A stretch of 64,000 nucleotides of DNA from Thozetella sp. PMI_491. Its lineage: Eukaryota; Ascomycota; Sordariomycetes; Chaetosphaeriales; Chaetosphaeriaceae. Positions 52,753 through 64,000 of this stretch are shown piece after piece; within the stretch, counting starts at the first letter, position 1, and every line of letters starts with the position of its first letter. The stretch lies in contig MU270021.1 in the NCBI GenBank assembly GCA_021432635.1, forward strand, positions 1,186,594 to 1,250,593, read 5' to 3'. A program made the position numbers and the translations under genes. Under the pieces are notes generated by a model. That model was not told where the DNA came from. It did not search any database and was given only the letters and a program-made list of their open reading frames with translations.

Positions 52753-55700
52753 ATGACCAGCGTGTATTTCGTCCACGGACTTTTCGGGCACCCATACCGA
52801 ACCTGGGCCACTGCTGCACCCACGCCGGCCTTAGACGTTCCTGCAGCCCAGAAGCCCTCGAGACGATCAATATTCTCCCGGTCTTCGCTGATACGAACGA
52901 ACGTGACGCCGGAGTCGTCGGACAGACTTAGACCGGGATGGCTATCCTCGCGGTCTAGGTCATCTTCGCAGCACGAGAGCCTCGCGAGTGAGGATTCTGG
53001 CTTGTCGAAAGAATCGTCTATCGTAAGATGCACTCAGACCAAAGGAAACTTTTATACGTGCTCACTCTGGTCTCCCAACTCGTTAGCCTAGTACTAGTTC
53101 GGCACCAAATGGAGCAGACGACGACCTCGATCCTAGAGACGATGATAGCAATATTCACTGGCCCCGAGACCTGCTGCCTAAGTTGATGCCATCCGCAAGA
53201 ATATTTACCTGGGGCTACGATGTGGATATTGCAAAGCTATTCTCATCAACATCTACGGCGTCCGTCTTCCAGCATGCATCCACTCTGCTCTCCGATATCT
53301 CAGACAGCAGGATTGCCGCCGAGGAGAAGATGCGCCCCATCATCTTTGTCGCCCATAGTCTGGGCGGCATTGTTGTTAAAGATGCATTGTGTATCTCCAA
53401 CAGCGAGAGAACTCACCTGAATGAAGTAGGGAAAGCTACCGCTGGGGTATGCTTCCTCGGAACACCTCATAAAGGCTCGTCGTCTGCTTCAATCGGCAAG
53501 ACCGCATTCGGCATCAGCCGTATCTTCCTCCAACAGCCGAATATCGGAGTCCTGAGGTCACTGGAGCATAATTCAGAAGTACTGGAGCGCATAACTCGCA
53601 GCTTCAGCCTGCTTTTGCTAGACAGTACGATCAAGATTCATTCATTCCGAGAAGAGCTTCCGTACCATGGAGTCATGATCGTGGAGCCTGAGTCAAGCTT
53701 CATCGGGGACGGTCTGGAGACTACCGGCACCATCCATGCACACCACCGCAACATTACCAAGTTCTCAACCATCACTGACCCAGGGTTTCGAAGAGTCGCG
53801 TCAGTCCTTAAACGATGGGAGAAGGAGTGTCATGTATCAGGCGGTAAGTAGCGTCTGGTGCCTCCCGTGGCCATGTAGGTCGTCTTACTGAAGATCGGGC
53901 AACAGAAGAGCCTGACCACAACAAGGAAGAACATATTTTTCAAGGTTTGTGCCTTGTGACGTTTGGCTAGGTCATGCTGTGCTCATCATCAGTGTAGCCC
54001 TTTTACAAAGCCTGAACATGGTTCAATCTCGTCAACGACTTGAGGACGTTCAGGACCCATTTAAAGACACATATTCCTGGGTCTTTAAGTCAGATATTGG
54101 ATTCACTAATTGGCTCCGACAGGCCCATGGCCGGTTCTTCTGGATCCAAGGAAAGCCCGGGTCCGGCAAGTCTACCATGATGAAGTACATTCTGAACCAA
54201 GACGAAACGACACGTCTACTGCCTCCCCTCAGTCAAGGTCGCTGGGTTGTCAAAGGCTTTTTCTTCCACGACCGAGGAGCAGAGTCGCAGAAGTCGATCG
54301 AAGGCCTGCTTCGTGAACTTCTGTACCAGACACTTAGGAGCAACTCTAACCTCCTTCGCGTCATTGCTCGCATTTATATCCAAAAACTCATCCCCCGGCC
54401 GCTGGAAACTATTTCCGAGCATGGATGGTCCGCAAGGGATATCGCGGAAGCCTATGCCTTTCTAGGGAAGAAAGAAGTTGTCTGGGAGGCCAAGGATGTG
54501 CTCAGCGCCTTCTGGCTTATCAACACAGCCCGGATACCGCCGGTCCATCTATGCTTCTTCGTTGATGCTCTTGATGAGCATAGCGGCAACCACCGAGAAC
54601 TGCTCAATGTCCTCAACAGTCTGGCAGAACCAAAAACTCGAGGGGCACTATTTGTGAAGATGTGCGTCGCTAGCCGACCCGAGAACATCTTCCAAGACGC
54701 ATTCAGCAAGTGTCCTGGGTTCAAAATCCACGAACACACCAGAGATGACATCACAAAGTACGCGATCACGCGGCTCCGGGAAGAATCATACTTGGTAGAT
54801 GGTTACCTCGATCATTCATTTTTAGATGTCCTCATCCCCGAAATCTTGGAAAAGGCCGAGGGTGTTTTTATCTGGGTCCGCTTGGTCGTGGAGGAACTCC
54901 TCGAAGGACTCTGTGACGGCGACACCATCTCAGAGCTTCGTGATCTGCTCTCCGCGCTGCCCACTGAGCTTGGTGATCTCTACCACCGCGCATTGCTCCG
55001 CTATAGGGTTCGGCGGCGAACAAGAGTCATTACGCCGGGTCCTCGGCATGAGCTTGAAGCCCACATCATGCTGCAAATCGCTGCATGTGCTGTCGAACCC
55101 TTCCAACTTCACGAGCTTATCTCTGCTGCCTTATATCTAGCCGGCATATCGTCGTCTTCGGCAATGACCGAGGACGAAATGAAAAGACGGCTCCGGGCCA
55201 AGACCGGCGGCCTTTTAGAAGTCTCGGTAACATCGGAATCCAAAGTCGTCCAGTTTATACATCAGACGGCCAAGGAGTTCGTGCTTCAAGATCCACGGTC
55301 CGCTTGCCTAGCTCAGGCCCGTGGGCTGGAGGACATGGAAAACGGACACGTTCTCCTCCAGCGATACCTGATCCACCACTTCAGCAATGGGTCGTTCGTC
55401 AGAGTCAAGGAGTTCGCCACCTACGCAGCAAAGGCCGACCTGCTAACCGGGATGGCATATACAGAAGACCTCCTGAAACTCTGCGAAAATGATTCGAACT
55501 TTAAAATTTTGCTCTCGAACCTCGACCTTGGACCCTCCTTCTGGGCCCTCCTTGATCGGACCGGCGAGCCTGAGTTCTGGCTACTGATCCTGGCTGTAGC
55601 ATTCTCTCTTCATAACTTCCTCATAAGCCAGATTGAAGGCCACAGCCTAGGTGCTGAATTGTACCCTCAGCGGCTCGCCACGGCCATAGCTTGGGCCAGC

Positions 55701-56495
55701 TACTGTAGATGGCCGCGGTGGTCCCTCGCTGGCAAGACCGGAGTCGCCGATGTTCTCGATGCCCTTTTTAGACGACATTGGCCCGACATGAGGTATCGCG
55801 GAAATTTGCCCCTGCAGAGTGTCTTCTCGAAGTATCAGCTACCATACCATGATACCTCCACCACTAACAGGAGCGTGTTCGACAATTTCGACTCCAAAGA
55901 CTACGACTTGAAACTGATACAGACTTTGCTTAAGCTGGGCTCGGATCCAAATACCAGTGTGACGTGGGAAGAAAACACCTCACCGCCTTTGCACCTTGCG
56001 ATTAACAATGCAATTATGAAGGTGTGGTCGAATTTTCCGGCTTATACCATGGCGGAAGTCCTATTAAGGGCGGGCTCGGATCCCTCCGGGCTAGACAGCT
56101 TCGGCAACACCGCGCTCTACTACGCCATCGATAATAACGACACACGCATCATCCACCTTCTGGTTACCTATGGAGCAGACTTATGCCGGCTCAACGCGAC
56201 CGGGCTGAACTTCTGGCACCCCACGGAAGCAGCATTCGCCAAATCGGGCCGCAACTGTATGGCATTTCTTCAAAAGTGCTCGTCTTTGCGACCTCGGCTC
56301 ATAAATATGTATGGCTATGAAGAGAAAGCTGATGGGCCCATGGCATCTGATTCCTCCCACCCTGGCAGCAACCGAAACTCCAGCGGGCGCAGCTCACGGC
56401 AATCTTTGCTGTCTGTTCTATCCCTCTCCCACCGGCGATCTGGCTCTCAGGCATCGATACCTGAATCCCCTATTGACGGTGCAAGGAAAAGTTGA
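52753..56495 (+). CDS. NLR-like STAND protein: alpha/beta hydrolase - NACHT NTPase - ankyrin repeats
   Basis: Four exons (52753-53022, 53087-53843, 53906-53944, 53998-56495) give 1,187 residues. Residues 1-330 form a serine-hydrolase-like domain: YFVHGLFG at the start, the nucleophile elbow AHSLGG with S181, and FLGTPHKG. A NACHT-type NTPase follows, with Walker A GKPGSGKST at about 407-415 and Walker B CFFVDALDEH at about 541-550. A helical region comes next, then a C-terminal zone with ankyrin-like repeats near residues 1000-1080 (LLKLGSDPNT, LLRAGSDPSG and LLVTYGADL). This is the layout of fungal NOD-like receptors, in which an N-terminal effector is switched on by ligand binding at the repeats. 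They act in non-self recognition and regulated cell death. A role here is inferred. The exon-2 acceptor (GTTAG at 53086) is the least certain junction. Confidence 0.87.
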
Positions 56496-56712
56496 GAAGC
56501 ATTGGAAGGCGGGCTGAGGTAAAAGGCCGACCGTGTCTAGCTACTAGGAAGCAGATGCAAGGAACTTTTATTAAGTTGAATGTGTTATAGAGCTATCTAG
56601 AACTGTCTAGGGCCGAACTACTTCGGTCAAAAGGTAGAGGACACAATTGGTCAAGAGTGGTACATTACACGCTAGGGATTCCAAATTTATCGTGCTACAG
56701 CGAAATGGGTAA

Positions 56713-58408
56713 TCATCCTAGTACAAAATCCGCGTAATTCCTCGCCTTTACATCGTCGCATCGCTTCCTGTACCCCGGCGCGGGGCCGTTATACCTCGTA
56801 AGCGACCGCGCCTGCTTGTGCTTGAGGTTCTTGTTGACACCCGTCATCCACGAGTCGACCTCGTTCGCCAGCAGCCCTTTGCCGCAGTCGTCGACGTGCT
56901 GGTACCACATGTCCATGCTCTCCTGCGTCGCCTCGATTCGCAGCATGTTATTGTCGCGAGCCCACTGGATGTAGTCGGCGACCCAGTCGACGGCGTACTC
57001 AATGCTGCGCGGGATGTTGCCGAACATCTGGTGCGGGCCCATGACCATGAACATGTTGGGAAAGTCCTTGACCGTCAGGCCAAGGAACGTCTGGATGCCT
57101 TGGTTCCACGTGTCGCGGAGCTTGGTGCCGTTCACGCCCTGGAAGTCGACGGCGTTGAAGGAGCCCGTCACAGCGTCGAAGCCGGTGGCGTAGATGAGAA
57201 TGTCGAACTCAAAATCGGTGTCGCGCGTCTTGATGCCCTTCTCCGTCACCCGCTCGATCGGGTTCTCGTTGATGTCGACGAGATGTACGTGCGGCTGGTT
57301 GAAGGCCTCGTAGTAACCGCTCTCTAGTGGTACCCGTCGTGTGCCAAAGCCGTGGTTCTTGGGGATCAGCTTCTCCGCTAGCACCGGGTCGTTTATGCGT
57401 TGCCGGATCTTGTTGGCGTTGAACTCGCTGTACAGCCGGTTGGCCTCGCGATCCGTCGCAATATCTGTTGAGACGCCGAGCACCTTGGCGAAGCCGGGGA
57501 GCTTGTAAAGCTCTTCCCAGTGCGCGAAGAGCTCTTCTTGAGGGAGGTCCGTCGTCTTGCGCGTGTCGCTCATGTGGACGAAGCACGAGTAGGACTCGAG
57601 GCACTTTCGGAAGATTTCAGGGTATTGCTTCCGGATCTCGGCCATCTCCTCGGGGCTGATCTTAGTGTTTCGCAGCGGCGCTGTCCAGTTTGGTGTCCGT
57701 TGGAACACTGTCAAGTCACCGGCGATCTTGTAGATCTCCTGGATCGTCTGGATGGCCGTCGCACCCGTGCCGATGATACCGACACGCTTGCCCTTAAGCG
57801 CCGAGTGATCGCCGGGCCACCGCGCCGTGTGCCAAGCCTGGCCTTTATAGTCGTTAACGCCCGCGATATCGGGCAGGGTGGGCTGGTTGAGGATGCCCAT
57901 GGCGGTGACGATGTACCGGGTGGTGTACTGGCGTCCCGACTCGTCTGTGAGAAGCCACGAGTTTGTGGCAGTCTGGAAGTGTGCTGACTTGATGCGCGTG
58001 TTGAACTGCATGTCCTTCTTGAGGTCGAACTTCTTGGTGAGGAACTGGATGTAGCGGAGCGTCTCGGCCTGCGGCGCGAAGTGCTCCGTCCAGCTCCATT
58101 CGTCTAGGACTTCTTGGGAGAAGGAAAAGATGTATGAATAGCTCTCTGAGTCAAAACGGGCACCGGGATAGCGATTCCTAGCAAGAGCAGTAATATTAGC
58201 AGTAGCTCGCAAAATTTCTGCGCGGGGCGACCATGCCAGGCCATTCTCACCAGAACCAGGTGCCACCCTCCTCCTCGCCGGCCTCGAGAGCCTTGACCCG
58301 CAGACCGAGGTCGCGGATCTTGAGTAGGGAGTAGATGCCGCTCAGCCCGCCGCCGATTATGAGGACATCATAGTCCAAGTCTTTGTTGGCCTCCACGAAC
58401 GCCGCCAT
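56713..58408 (-). CDS. Flavin-dependent Baeyer-Villiger monooxygenase
   Basis: Two exons on the minus strand (58408-58251 and 58177-56713) give 540 residues. The FAD motif is GGGLSG. The intron join gives GGTWFWNRYPGARFD, the first Baeyer-Villiger fingerprint. The second fingerprint reads YKGQAWHTARWP, with Tyr in place of the usual Phe. The NADPH motif is GTGATA. The C-terminal half has ATGFDAVTGSFNAVD and GPHQMFGNIPRSIE, typical of cyclohexanone/phenylacetone-type enzymes. The enzyme would insert oxygen next to a ketone to give an ester or lactone, using NADPH and O2. The substrate is not readable. The gene is oriented head-to-tail with the lactonase gene upstream of it. Confidence 0.93.
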
Positions 58409-58979
58409 GATTCCTGTCTCCTGTGTGTGGTGAAGGCTGCAAGCTGAGGTGGGGCGGAGACGTTTGGGTTGGCCTGCAGAGTGAAACTAGGGTGTGTATG
58501 CTGCTGATCAAGTGGGATGGCTGACAAGAGACTATATCCCCTCCAGTAGCCGCACCCCTCCCTGCCGACTTGAGGCCATTCCCGCGCCGAGGGCCTAGAG
58601 GGGTTGTCTCGCGATGGCGGGGACCCCGCAGCGGGAACGCGACCGTCGGCTACCCCAGGAGGCTTTCTCCACGCCATGGCCGGCAATCCTAAAAGGGTCA
58701 ATGCCGGAGGTTTGACTCGTGTTCTGGGCACGGCAGCCCCGGCGAATGTCATGTAATAGTGGGCTGAGGAGTCCTGGGCTACCGAGCTGGGCCTCTCTCA
58801 GCGTTAGGCTAGAGGCAAAGACAGCGCCGAACCGACTCCACACCACCTACTTCGGCTGTCGTCGGTGCGTGGACAACGCGCCGCGTGCAGCCACAAAGCG
58901 ATAGCATTGGAATTTTTTTTTTTTCTCTACCTTTCGCCTCCGAGTGGATCAGATGGCGAGGTGCTAAGTTACCGTTGTC
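58409..58979. other. Intergenic region
   Basis: Upstream region of the Baeyer-Villiger gene. No gene supported. Confidence 0.5.
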
Positions 58980-60213
58980 TCAGGCTAGGCCCTGAGACTT
59001 CCAGTATGTGTCCAGATCGCGGAAGAACGCCCACTTCAACTTGTCGCCCCAGCCCTTCTCCTTCCATGCGTTCAGGCTCTCCGGGAAGTGTGGTACACCA
59101 TCCCTCACAGTTGAATCATGTGCTATGATTACAAATACATTCTCCAGACAATCCAGCTCTTGCAGCTTGCCTACCGTGTGAGTGGCGAGCGGGATGTCCA
59201 GGCCAAAGGTGATATCGAAGAGCGTGTCCGTAGGCTTCCGGTCGCGCGACTTCTGGAGCTCTTCCCAGGCGTGGCCGGGGCACAGGGACGCGCTCGCATC
59301 GTGCGGCTTGCACGGGTGCGGCGTGATGGTGCTCGGTACTGGAAGGTGCTCCGAGGGTCTGAAGATGCCAGCGTAGTGGCATACGTCGCCGCCAAGTAGG
59401 ACGAAGGTATCTGGGTTCATGGTTGTCCGCGCAAGACCGCACAGGTGGCCCACCGCATGTCCCGGGCTATCCAGGAGGTAGAATGAACCGTCTCCAAAAT
59501 AATCATGAGCAGGAAACCGCCCAGCCAGCAGACCCTCGCTGGCATCAAAGGTAATCTCCCGGAGGTTCCGGCCGCTGTATCTCCGTAAGTGACTAGATTC
59601 GGTGGCCCTTGGCATTGTCCGGCATAGCTGCTCTTACGTGTAATCACTCTCCTGAATGGGAGAATCCGGATTCGCCGGCGCTCCGGGCAGCATCGCTGCC
59701 TTGAATCCAGGGCCCACGACCAAGTCGGTCGACGGCGGGAAGGTAGACGGGTCCCCAATGTGATCCCAATGCCAGTGGCTTCATCCCACGCGCAGATACA
59801 AGTTAGCCATCGAGACTTTACGTTTCCAGCAGTTGCTACTACAGGGGAGGCCCTTCTTACCTCCAGATCACAGCCTCAATCTCACTAGTGGAAATGCCAC
59901 CCTCCTCGAGAATCTGGGCGACATCCCGGGGCGCCTGGATGTCGTATCCCGTTGTAGGAATGTACTCGGCAATCTTGGGTGAGTAGTTCAGGTAGTCCTT
60001 ACGGATGCCCAGATCAAACACCAGCTTGCGCCCCGATGGGTGTTCGAGCAGGAACGAGTGCGACGGGGAATCCTTGAATTGGTCCAGGCCAGGGACCATC
60101 GGGGTCATGAACCTTTTGATGATGGCGGGCCCAAAGTTGACGGGGTTGATGAGCTTCACCGTGATGGTCTCCCGCCCAGCGGGGAGCTGGAGTGTGCTGG
60201 CTTGGCCTGCCAT
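58980..60213 (-). CDS. Metallo-beta-lactamase-fold lactonase (AHL-lactonase-like)
   Basis: Three exons on the minus strand (60213-59861, 59778-59638, 59574-58980) give 362 residues. The zinc motif HxHxDH appears as SHWHWDH, built across intron 1. Further metal ligands fit DSPGHAVGH and LLGGDVCHY, with AHDSTV near the end. The overall pattern resembles N-acyl-homoserine-lactone lactonases and the fungal lactam/lactone hydrolases of the same fold. It would open a lactone or lactam ring in the cytosol. Its neighbour makes lactones or esters from ketones, so ring opening of that product is a natural guess. It shares its upstream region with the MFS carrier gene. Confidence 0.9.
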
Positions 60214-61225
60214 GTTTGATTTACCAGATATGATATGACACCTGTGATGCTGTTATTGAAACGAACTACAATCTCACGACAAGAGGCCAGGGTCGGTGTC
60301 GTACTGCTGCGGACCCGTCAATCTTTGTCTCCACTTCCACCACTAGTTACGTAGGAACCTATGCTGACGTCCTTTGCAAAGACTTCCTTTCTTATCGAGT
60401 TGGCCTATCCGAGCGTAGAAGTTCGGAGTCGTCTCGGTGCCCGAGCCACAGAAACTGCCTCGCCCCGTCTTGCCTCCTTTTTCACCTCGTGGGAGGGTTG
60501 TGTGTGGAGGTGTGGAGCAGCGAGGACCAGGAATTTCCCCAACGTGTTCAGTCCCCCGTATCAGCGCCCTTGCAGGCACGAAAGCGGAGATTACCCCCAT
60601 CGCCTCGAGACTAGCGTGCGGGGGAAACACAGGTTTGCTGCTTCGTAATGCGGCTCGACAGCCTGGAGCTGGGTGCTGGACCCTGCTACCCGGTTACTGA
60701 AATGCGCCGGCTATGGCGCCGGTAGTGTCGGTATTCCAGGCTGGGTTTAACGCAGACTTGGCGCCTCCACCGCACCAGAGAGACCGAGACGCCCGTTCTC
60801 TTGGATGAAGGAGCTGTGGGCAGCCACGCTGTCGCCAGCTCGGGACCTGGTAGGCTGGAGATTATCATGCATCTGGATGACTCGGGGACCGTCGTCTGCC
60901 TGACACTTCTGTATTGTGCTACGCAGCCTCACAGTTTATGCCACGCCCGGCCTGCATCCCAACCCGCCTCCGTGTGAAAAGATTTCCACCCTGCTGTGCC
61001 CCGGACCCCACGATCCTCCCCACGCGGATCTATTGCCATCTGGGGGTGTGTCTGGGGTTGTTTTGCTGTCCATTCCGAGGAGGTTTATAAAGCTCGACCC
61101 GGCAAGTTGGTTCACACCCTAGGCCTCCTGCACTCGTCATCTTCTTTTCTCGCTTGGCATCTTCCATCTACAGTGCCTGCCCATCTGCCTCTGCCTCATT
61201 GCCACCTGCTTTCTTTTCATTCACC
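60214..61225. promoter_or_regulatory. Putative bidirectional promoter (lactonase / MFS carrier)
   Basis: A 1,012-base gap between divergent start codons. A TTTATAAAG box at about 61084-61092 lies some 135 bases before the MFS start. No gene supported. Confidence 0.45.
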
Positions 61226-62997
61226 ATGTCGGAATCCGGGAAGGAGGAGCAGCCACAGATGCTCGAGAAGACGCCGACCGAGCACGCGGACCCCGGCGCC
61301 CTCAAGCCGACCAAGACCGTCGATACCGTCCACAATGACGAGGGCCTGCGCGTCCTTGCCGAATACAACGGCGAGCAGACATGGACGGATGCCGAGGAGA
61401 AGACCCTGCGTCGCAAAGTGGACTGGAGGTTGATGCCGGTGCTCTGCGTGACCTACGGTCTTCAGTACTATGACAAAGCCATGTTGTCACAGGCCGTACG
61501 CTCCCCCCCTTTAAGCAAACTTTTTCTCTATTGTTTCCAAGGCTGACAATGACACAAGGCTATCTTCGGGCTTCGGACGGATCTCGGTTTGCTCGTTGGC
61601 GATCGCTACTCATGGACGGCTTCGATCTTCTACCTCGGTTTCATCATAGGCTCCTACCCGGCCATGCTCCTCGCCCAGAGGTATCCTGTCGAACGCGTCG
61701 CCTCCGCCATCGTCACCCTCTGGGGCCTCACTCTGCTTCTCACCACTGTCTGTACCAACTACCAGGGCATCTACGCTCAACGCTTCTTCCTCGGCTTCCT
61801 CGAGAGCGGCGTCAGCCCCATGTTCATGCTCATCGTGGTATGTTGCTCCCTTCACTTATAAGAGATTTCGTTGACCTGACGCGTGGGATTTAGGGATCAT
61901 GGTACAAGAAGCCTGAGCAGGCCATGCGGATGGGCATCTGGTACTGCTGCACCGGCTACGTCTCTATCGTCTCCCCGCTCATCAACTACGGTTTCGGCCT
62001 GATCGGCGGCGGCGTGTCCTCATGGAGGTATATGTACTACTTCGCCGGCTCCATCACCATCCTCTGGGGACTAGTGCTTTACTTTGTCCTCCCGTCGGAC
62101 CCCATCCGCGCCAAGGGATTCAACGAGCGAGAGCGCTACATCTTGGTAGCCCGTCTGCAGAGCAACAACTCGGGCGTCCGCAACACGCACTTCAAGTCAA
62201 GCCAGGTCAAGGAGTTGGTACTGGACATCAAGTTCTGGCTCGTCTTCTCGGTTGCCTTCCTCGGCATGATTGCCAACGGCCCCATCTCGGCGTTCGTTCC
62301 TATCATTATCTCTGGCTTCGGCTTCAGCACTTTGAACTCGCTGCTGCTCCTGATCCCCGCCGGTTTCTACGGCGGCAGCATCATGCTGATTCTCTCGTTC
62401 CTGGCCTACAGGCTGCCCAACGCCCGTGCCTACCTTATCTTTGGCGCGCAGATGGGCACCACGCTGGCTGCCCTGCTGCTCTGGCGGCTGCCTCTCGATG
62501 CCCGCGGCGCTCTTCTGTTCGCCACGGCCATCATGCCTTCCCTCGGAGGCGGCTATGCCGTGCTCATGGGTCTGCAGATCGCCAACACGGCAGGATACAC
62601 AAAGCGCTCCATCGCCTCTTCGGGCCTCTACATCGGCTACTGTCTTGGTAGGCACTCTCAAGTTCTTGAAATCGAAGCACTATGCTAACCGCCCGGATAG
62701 GAAACTTTGTCGGCCCACTTGCGTTCAAATCGCAGGATGCCCCTCGCTACGCACCTGGATTCATCGTCGTGCTCATCACTTCGATCATCGCGGGCCTGCT
62801 CATTCTTGCCTACCGATTTGTGTGCGTGTGGCAGAACCGGAGCCGCGACAAGGCCGGCATCATGGAGGGCTATGACCATGCGTACGAGGATGACTCCACC
62901 GACATGACGGTAATTCTACCCCTTAATCTCCACTGAAGAATTTTTTTCCAGCTGACAGATATCTCCTCAGAATCCGCAATTCCGGTATATCCTCTAG
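61226..62997 (+). CDS. Major facilitator, allantoate-permease (Dal5) type
   Basis: Five exons (61226-61495, 61559-61837, 61894-62647, 62701-62909, 62971-62997) give 512 residues. After an 80-residue charged tail, the signature LRRKVDWRLMPVLCVTYGLQYYDKA opens helix 1. SWTASIFYLGFIIGSYP, GSWYKKPEQAMRMGIWYC and the closing NPQFRYIL are landmarks of the anion:cation symporter family, which moves allantoate, carboxylates, vitamins and related acids. The 27-base last exon restores the family's usual end. About twelve helices fit. It could import the substrate, or move an acid product, of the neighbouring lactonase/monooxygenase block. Substrate unknown. Confidence 0.92.
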
Positions 62998-64000
62998 TTA
63001 TCAGCGTTCGCCGTCGTGCTTTGCAATGCCTAGGGCTTTGTGCGACAATTGTGGTTACACTTAGATCGCGGTGCCTTGTAGATCGTAAATAGATCATCTA
63101 CCGACACTAGACTACGGTGTTGAATTTACTGGAATATTCATACGTGCATTGCAGCATCTTGTGTAGAAAATGAGTCAACTCTGATGCTCCCAATTCTTCG
63201 CTACGGATGCTTGCTGTGCTAGAGAACCCGACTTGCTTCGTCCTCCGTCAGCCGTATCACTACATGCACTCTAGACGCTTACAGGCACCAAAAACAATAG
63301 CCTGGTAGCCAAGCTTCCGGAATCGCTGGCTCAGAAGTTATCTCCTATGCCTCGAGATTTGGTCTACGCGGGTCCAATGCATCCGGGGCCCAAGGCACTA
63401 AATTAGGTATGCATTAGTCTCGCCGAGAGCATGTGGCCTGCTTCGGTACCGGCGGCTACTTGGGATCATAATTGGTTAGAATGCGCGTTATCACAGGGTA
63501 GCAACCCGGACGCTCGGGACAGTTACGTAGCCCTCGTACGTGCAAAGCTGTAGATCTCTTGATCTCCTCTTGGGCAGCATCCATGAACAATGGAAACCGA
63601 TCCCCTTGCCAGGACTATGCTCAAACCAGATCGAGTCTTTAGATGATGTTGAGTATCAGGCGTCATGGGTCGTGAAAAGATAAGATCTCGGTTGCGATGA
63701 GGCATGCGAGTCCAGGGTCATGAAGACATTCTTAAATAGAAGAGCTATTACGTATTTAGTGGGCTAACAATGGAAAACACATTATGTCCCGATATGCATT
63801 ACAAACAAGGTTTTGTTTATGCGATGCATATTGTGATGGTATAAGGGGAGGAAGGGAAGCAGGGGGAAAGGTGACTACACCCCAACGAATAGGAAGCTGC
63901 GAGGATAGAATGCCAAGGGGCCTAGGTATGGAATGTATTTAACTGTATATTTTTTTTCTCTTCCCTTCTCTACTGGAAGGGGGCTATCGGACGGTGGGTA
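62998..64000. other. Intergenic region to the right edge
   Basis: About 1 kb after the MFS carrier with no supported gene on either strand. Confidence 0.5.

Noticed and set aside
57520-57987. Plus-strand frames opposite the Baeyer-Villiger gene.
   Set aside because: They are antisense shadows of a GC-rich coding exon and contain no family features.
45191-62997. A secondary-metabolite biosynthesis cluster.
   Set aside because: No polyketide synthase, peptide synthetase, terpene cyclase or prenyltransferase is present. The enzymes suit breakdown better.
1-64000. Mobile elements, LTRs or virus-like copies.
   Set aside because: No reverse transcriptase, integrase, transposase, capsid-like frame or long terminal repeat was recognised on either strand.

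Overview
The window looks like nuclear DNA of a filamentous ascomycete (Pezizomycotina). Genes are dense and mostly carry short spliceosomal introns of about 50-100 bases with GTRNGT-type donors, CTAAC-type branch points and YAG acceptors. The families are typical of this group: PTH11-like rhodopsin-domain protein, Clr5-ankyrin protein, NACHT/NLR-like protein, allantoate- and monocarboxylate-type MFS carriers, GFA protein and C6-factor-like regulators. The species cannot be named from the sequence. I rebuilt 28 complete gene models and one partial gene at the left edge. In each complete model the exon phases agree and the total length is a whole number of codons. I see no retroelement, DNA transposon, rRNA, convincing tRNA, CRISPR array or PKS/NRPS gene.

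Layout. 0-9 kb: end of a regulator, an SDR, a 2,3-dihydroxybenzoate-decarboxylase-like amidohydrolase, a strikingly bacterial-looking dTDP-glucose 4,6-dehydratase, a Mid2-like single-pass surface protein and a secreted or anchored protein. 9-13 kb: a 1,196-residue Clr5-ankyrin protein. 15-24 kb: succinate-semialdehyde-type aldehyde dehydrogenase, a PTH11-like receptor, an amidase and, tail to tail with it, a sugar transporter. 26-36 kb: a ten-exon zinc dehydrogenase related to glutathione-independent formaldehyde dehydrogenases, a divergent TIM-barrel isomerase, an ER-type FKBP, a beta-carbonic anhydrase, a divergent GFA (formaldehyde-activating-type) protein and a fungal regulator. 36-45 kb: a beta-helix protein resembling actinobacterial proteins, a single-pass membrane protein, a monocarboxylate-type carrier, a tiny hydrophilic LEA-like protein and a GABA/amino-acid permease.

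45-63 kb is the most coherent block. It holds an acyl-CoA ligase with a peroxisomal AKL end, a zinc alcohol dehydrogenase, a short-chain dehydrogenase, an HSL-type esterase, a Baeyer-Villiger monooxygenase, a metallo-beta-lactamase-fold lactonase and an MFS carrier. These are arranged largely around shared divergent promoters. Together they could oxidise an alcohol to a ketone, insert oxygen to give an ester or lactone, hydrolyse it and activate the acid for beta-oxidation. This pathway is an inference from gene content. An NLR-like gene (alpha/beta hydrolase, NACHT, ankyrin) sits inside the block.

Three of the 80 introns I modelled use GC-AG splice sites, and one gene contains a 15-base exon. 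Gaps over 300 bases are listed with what was seen in them.
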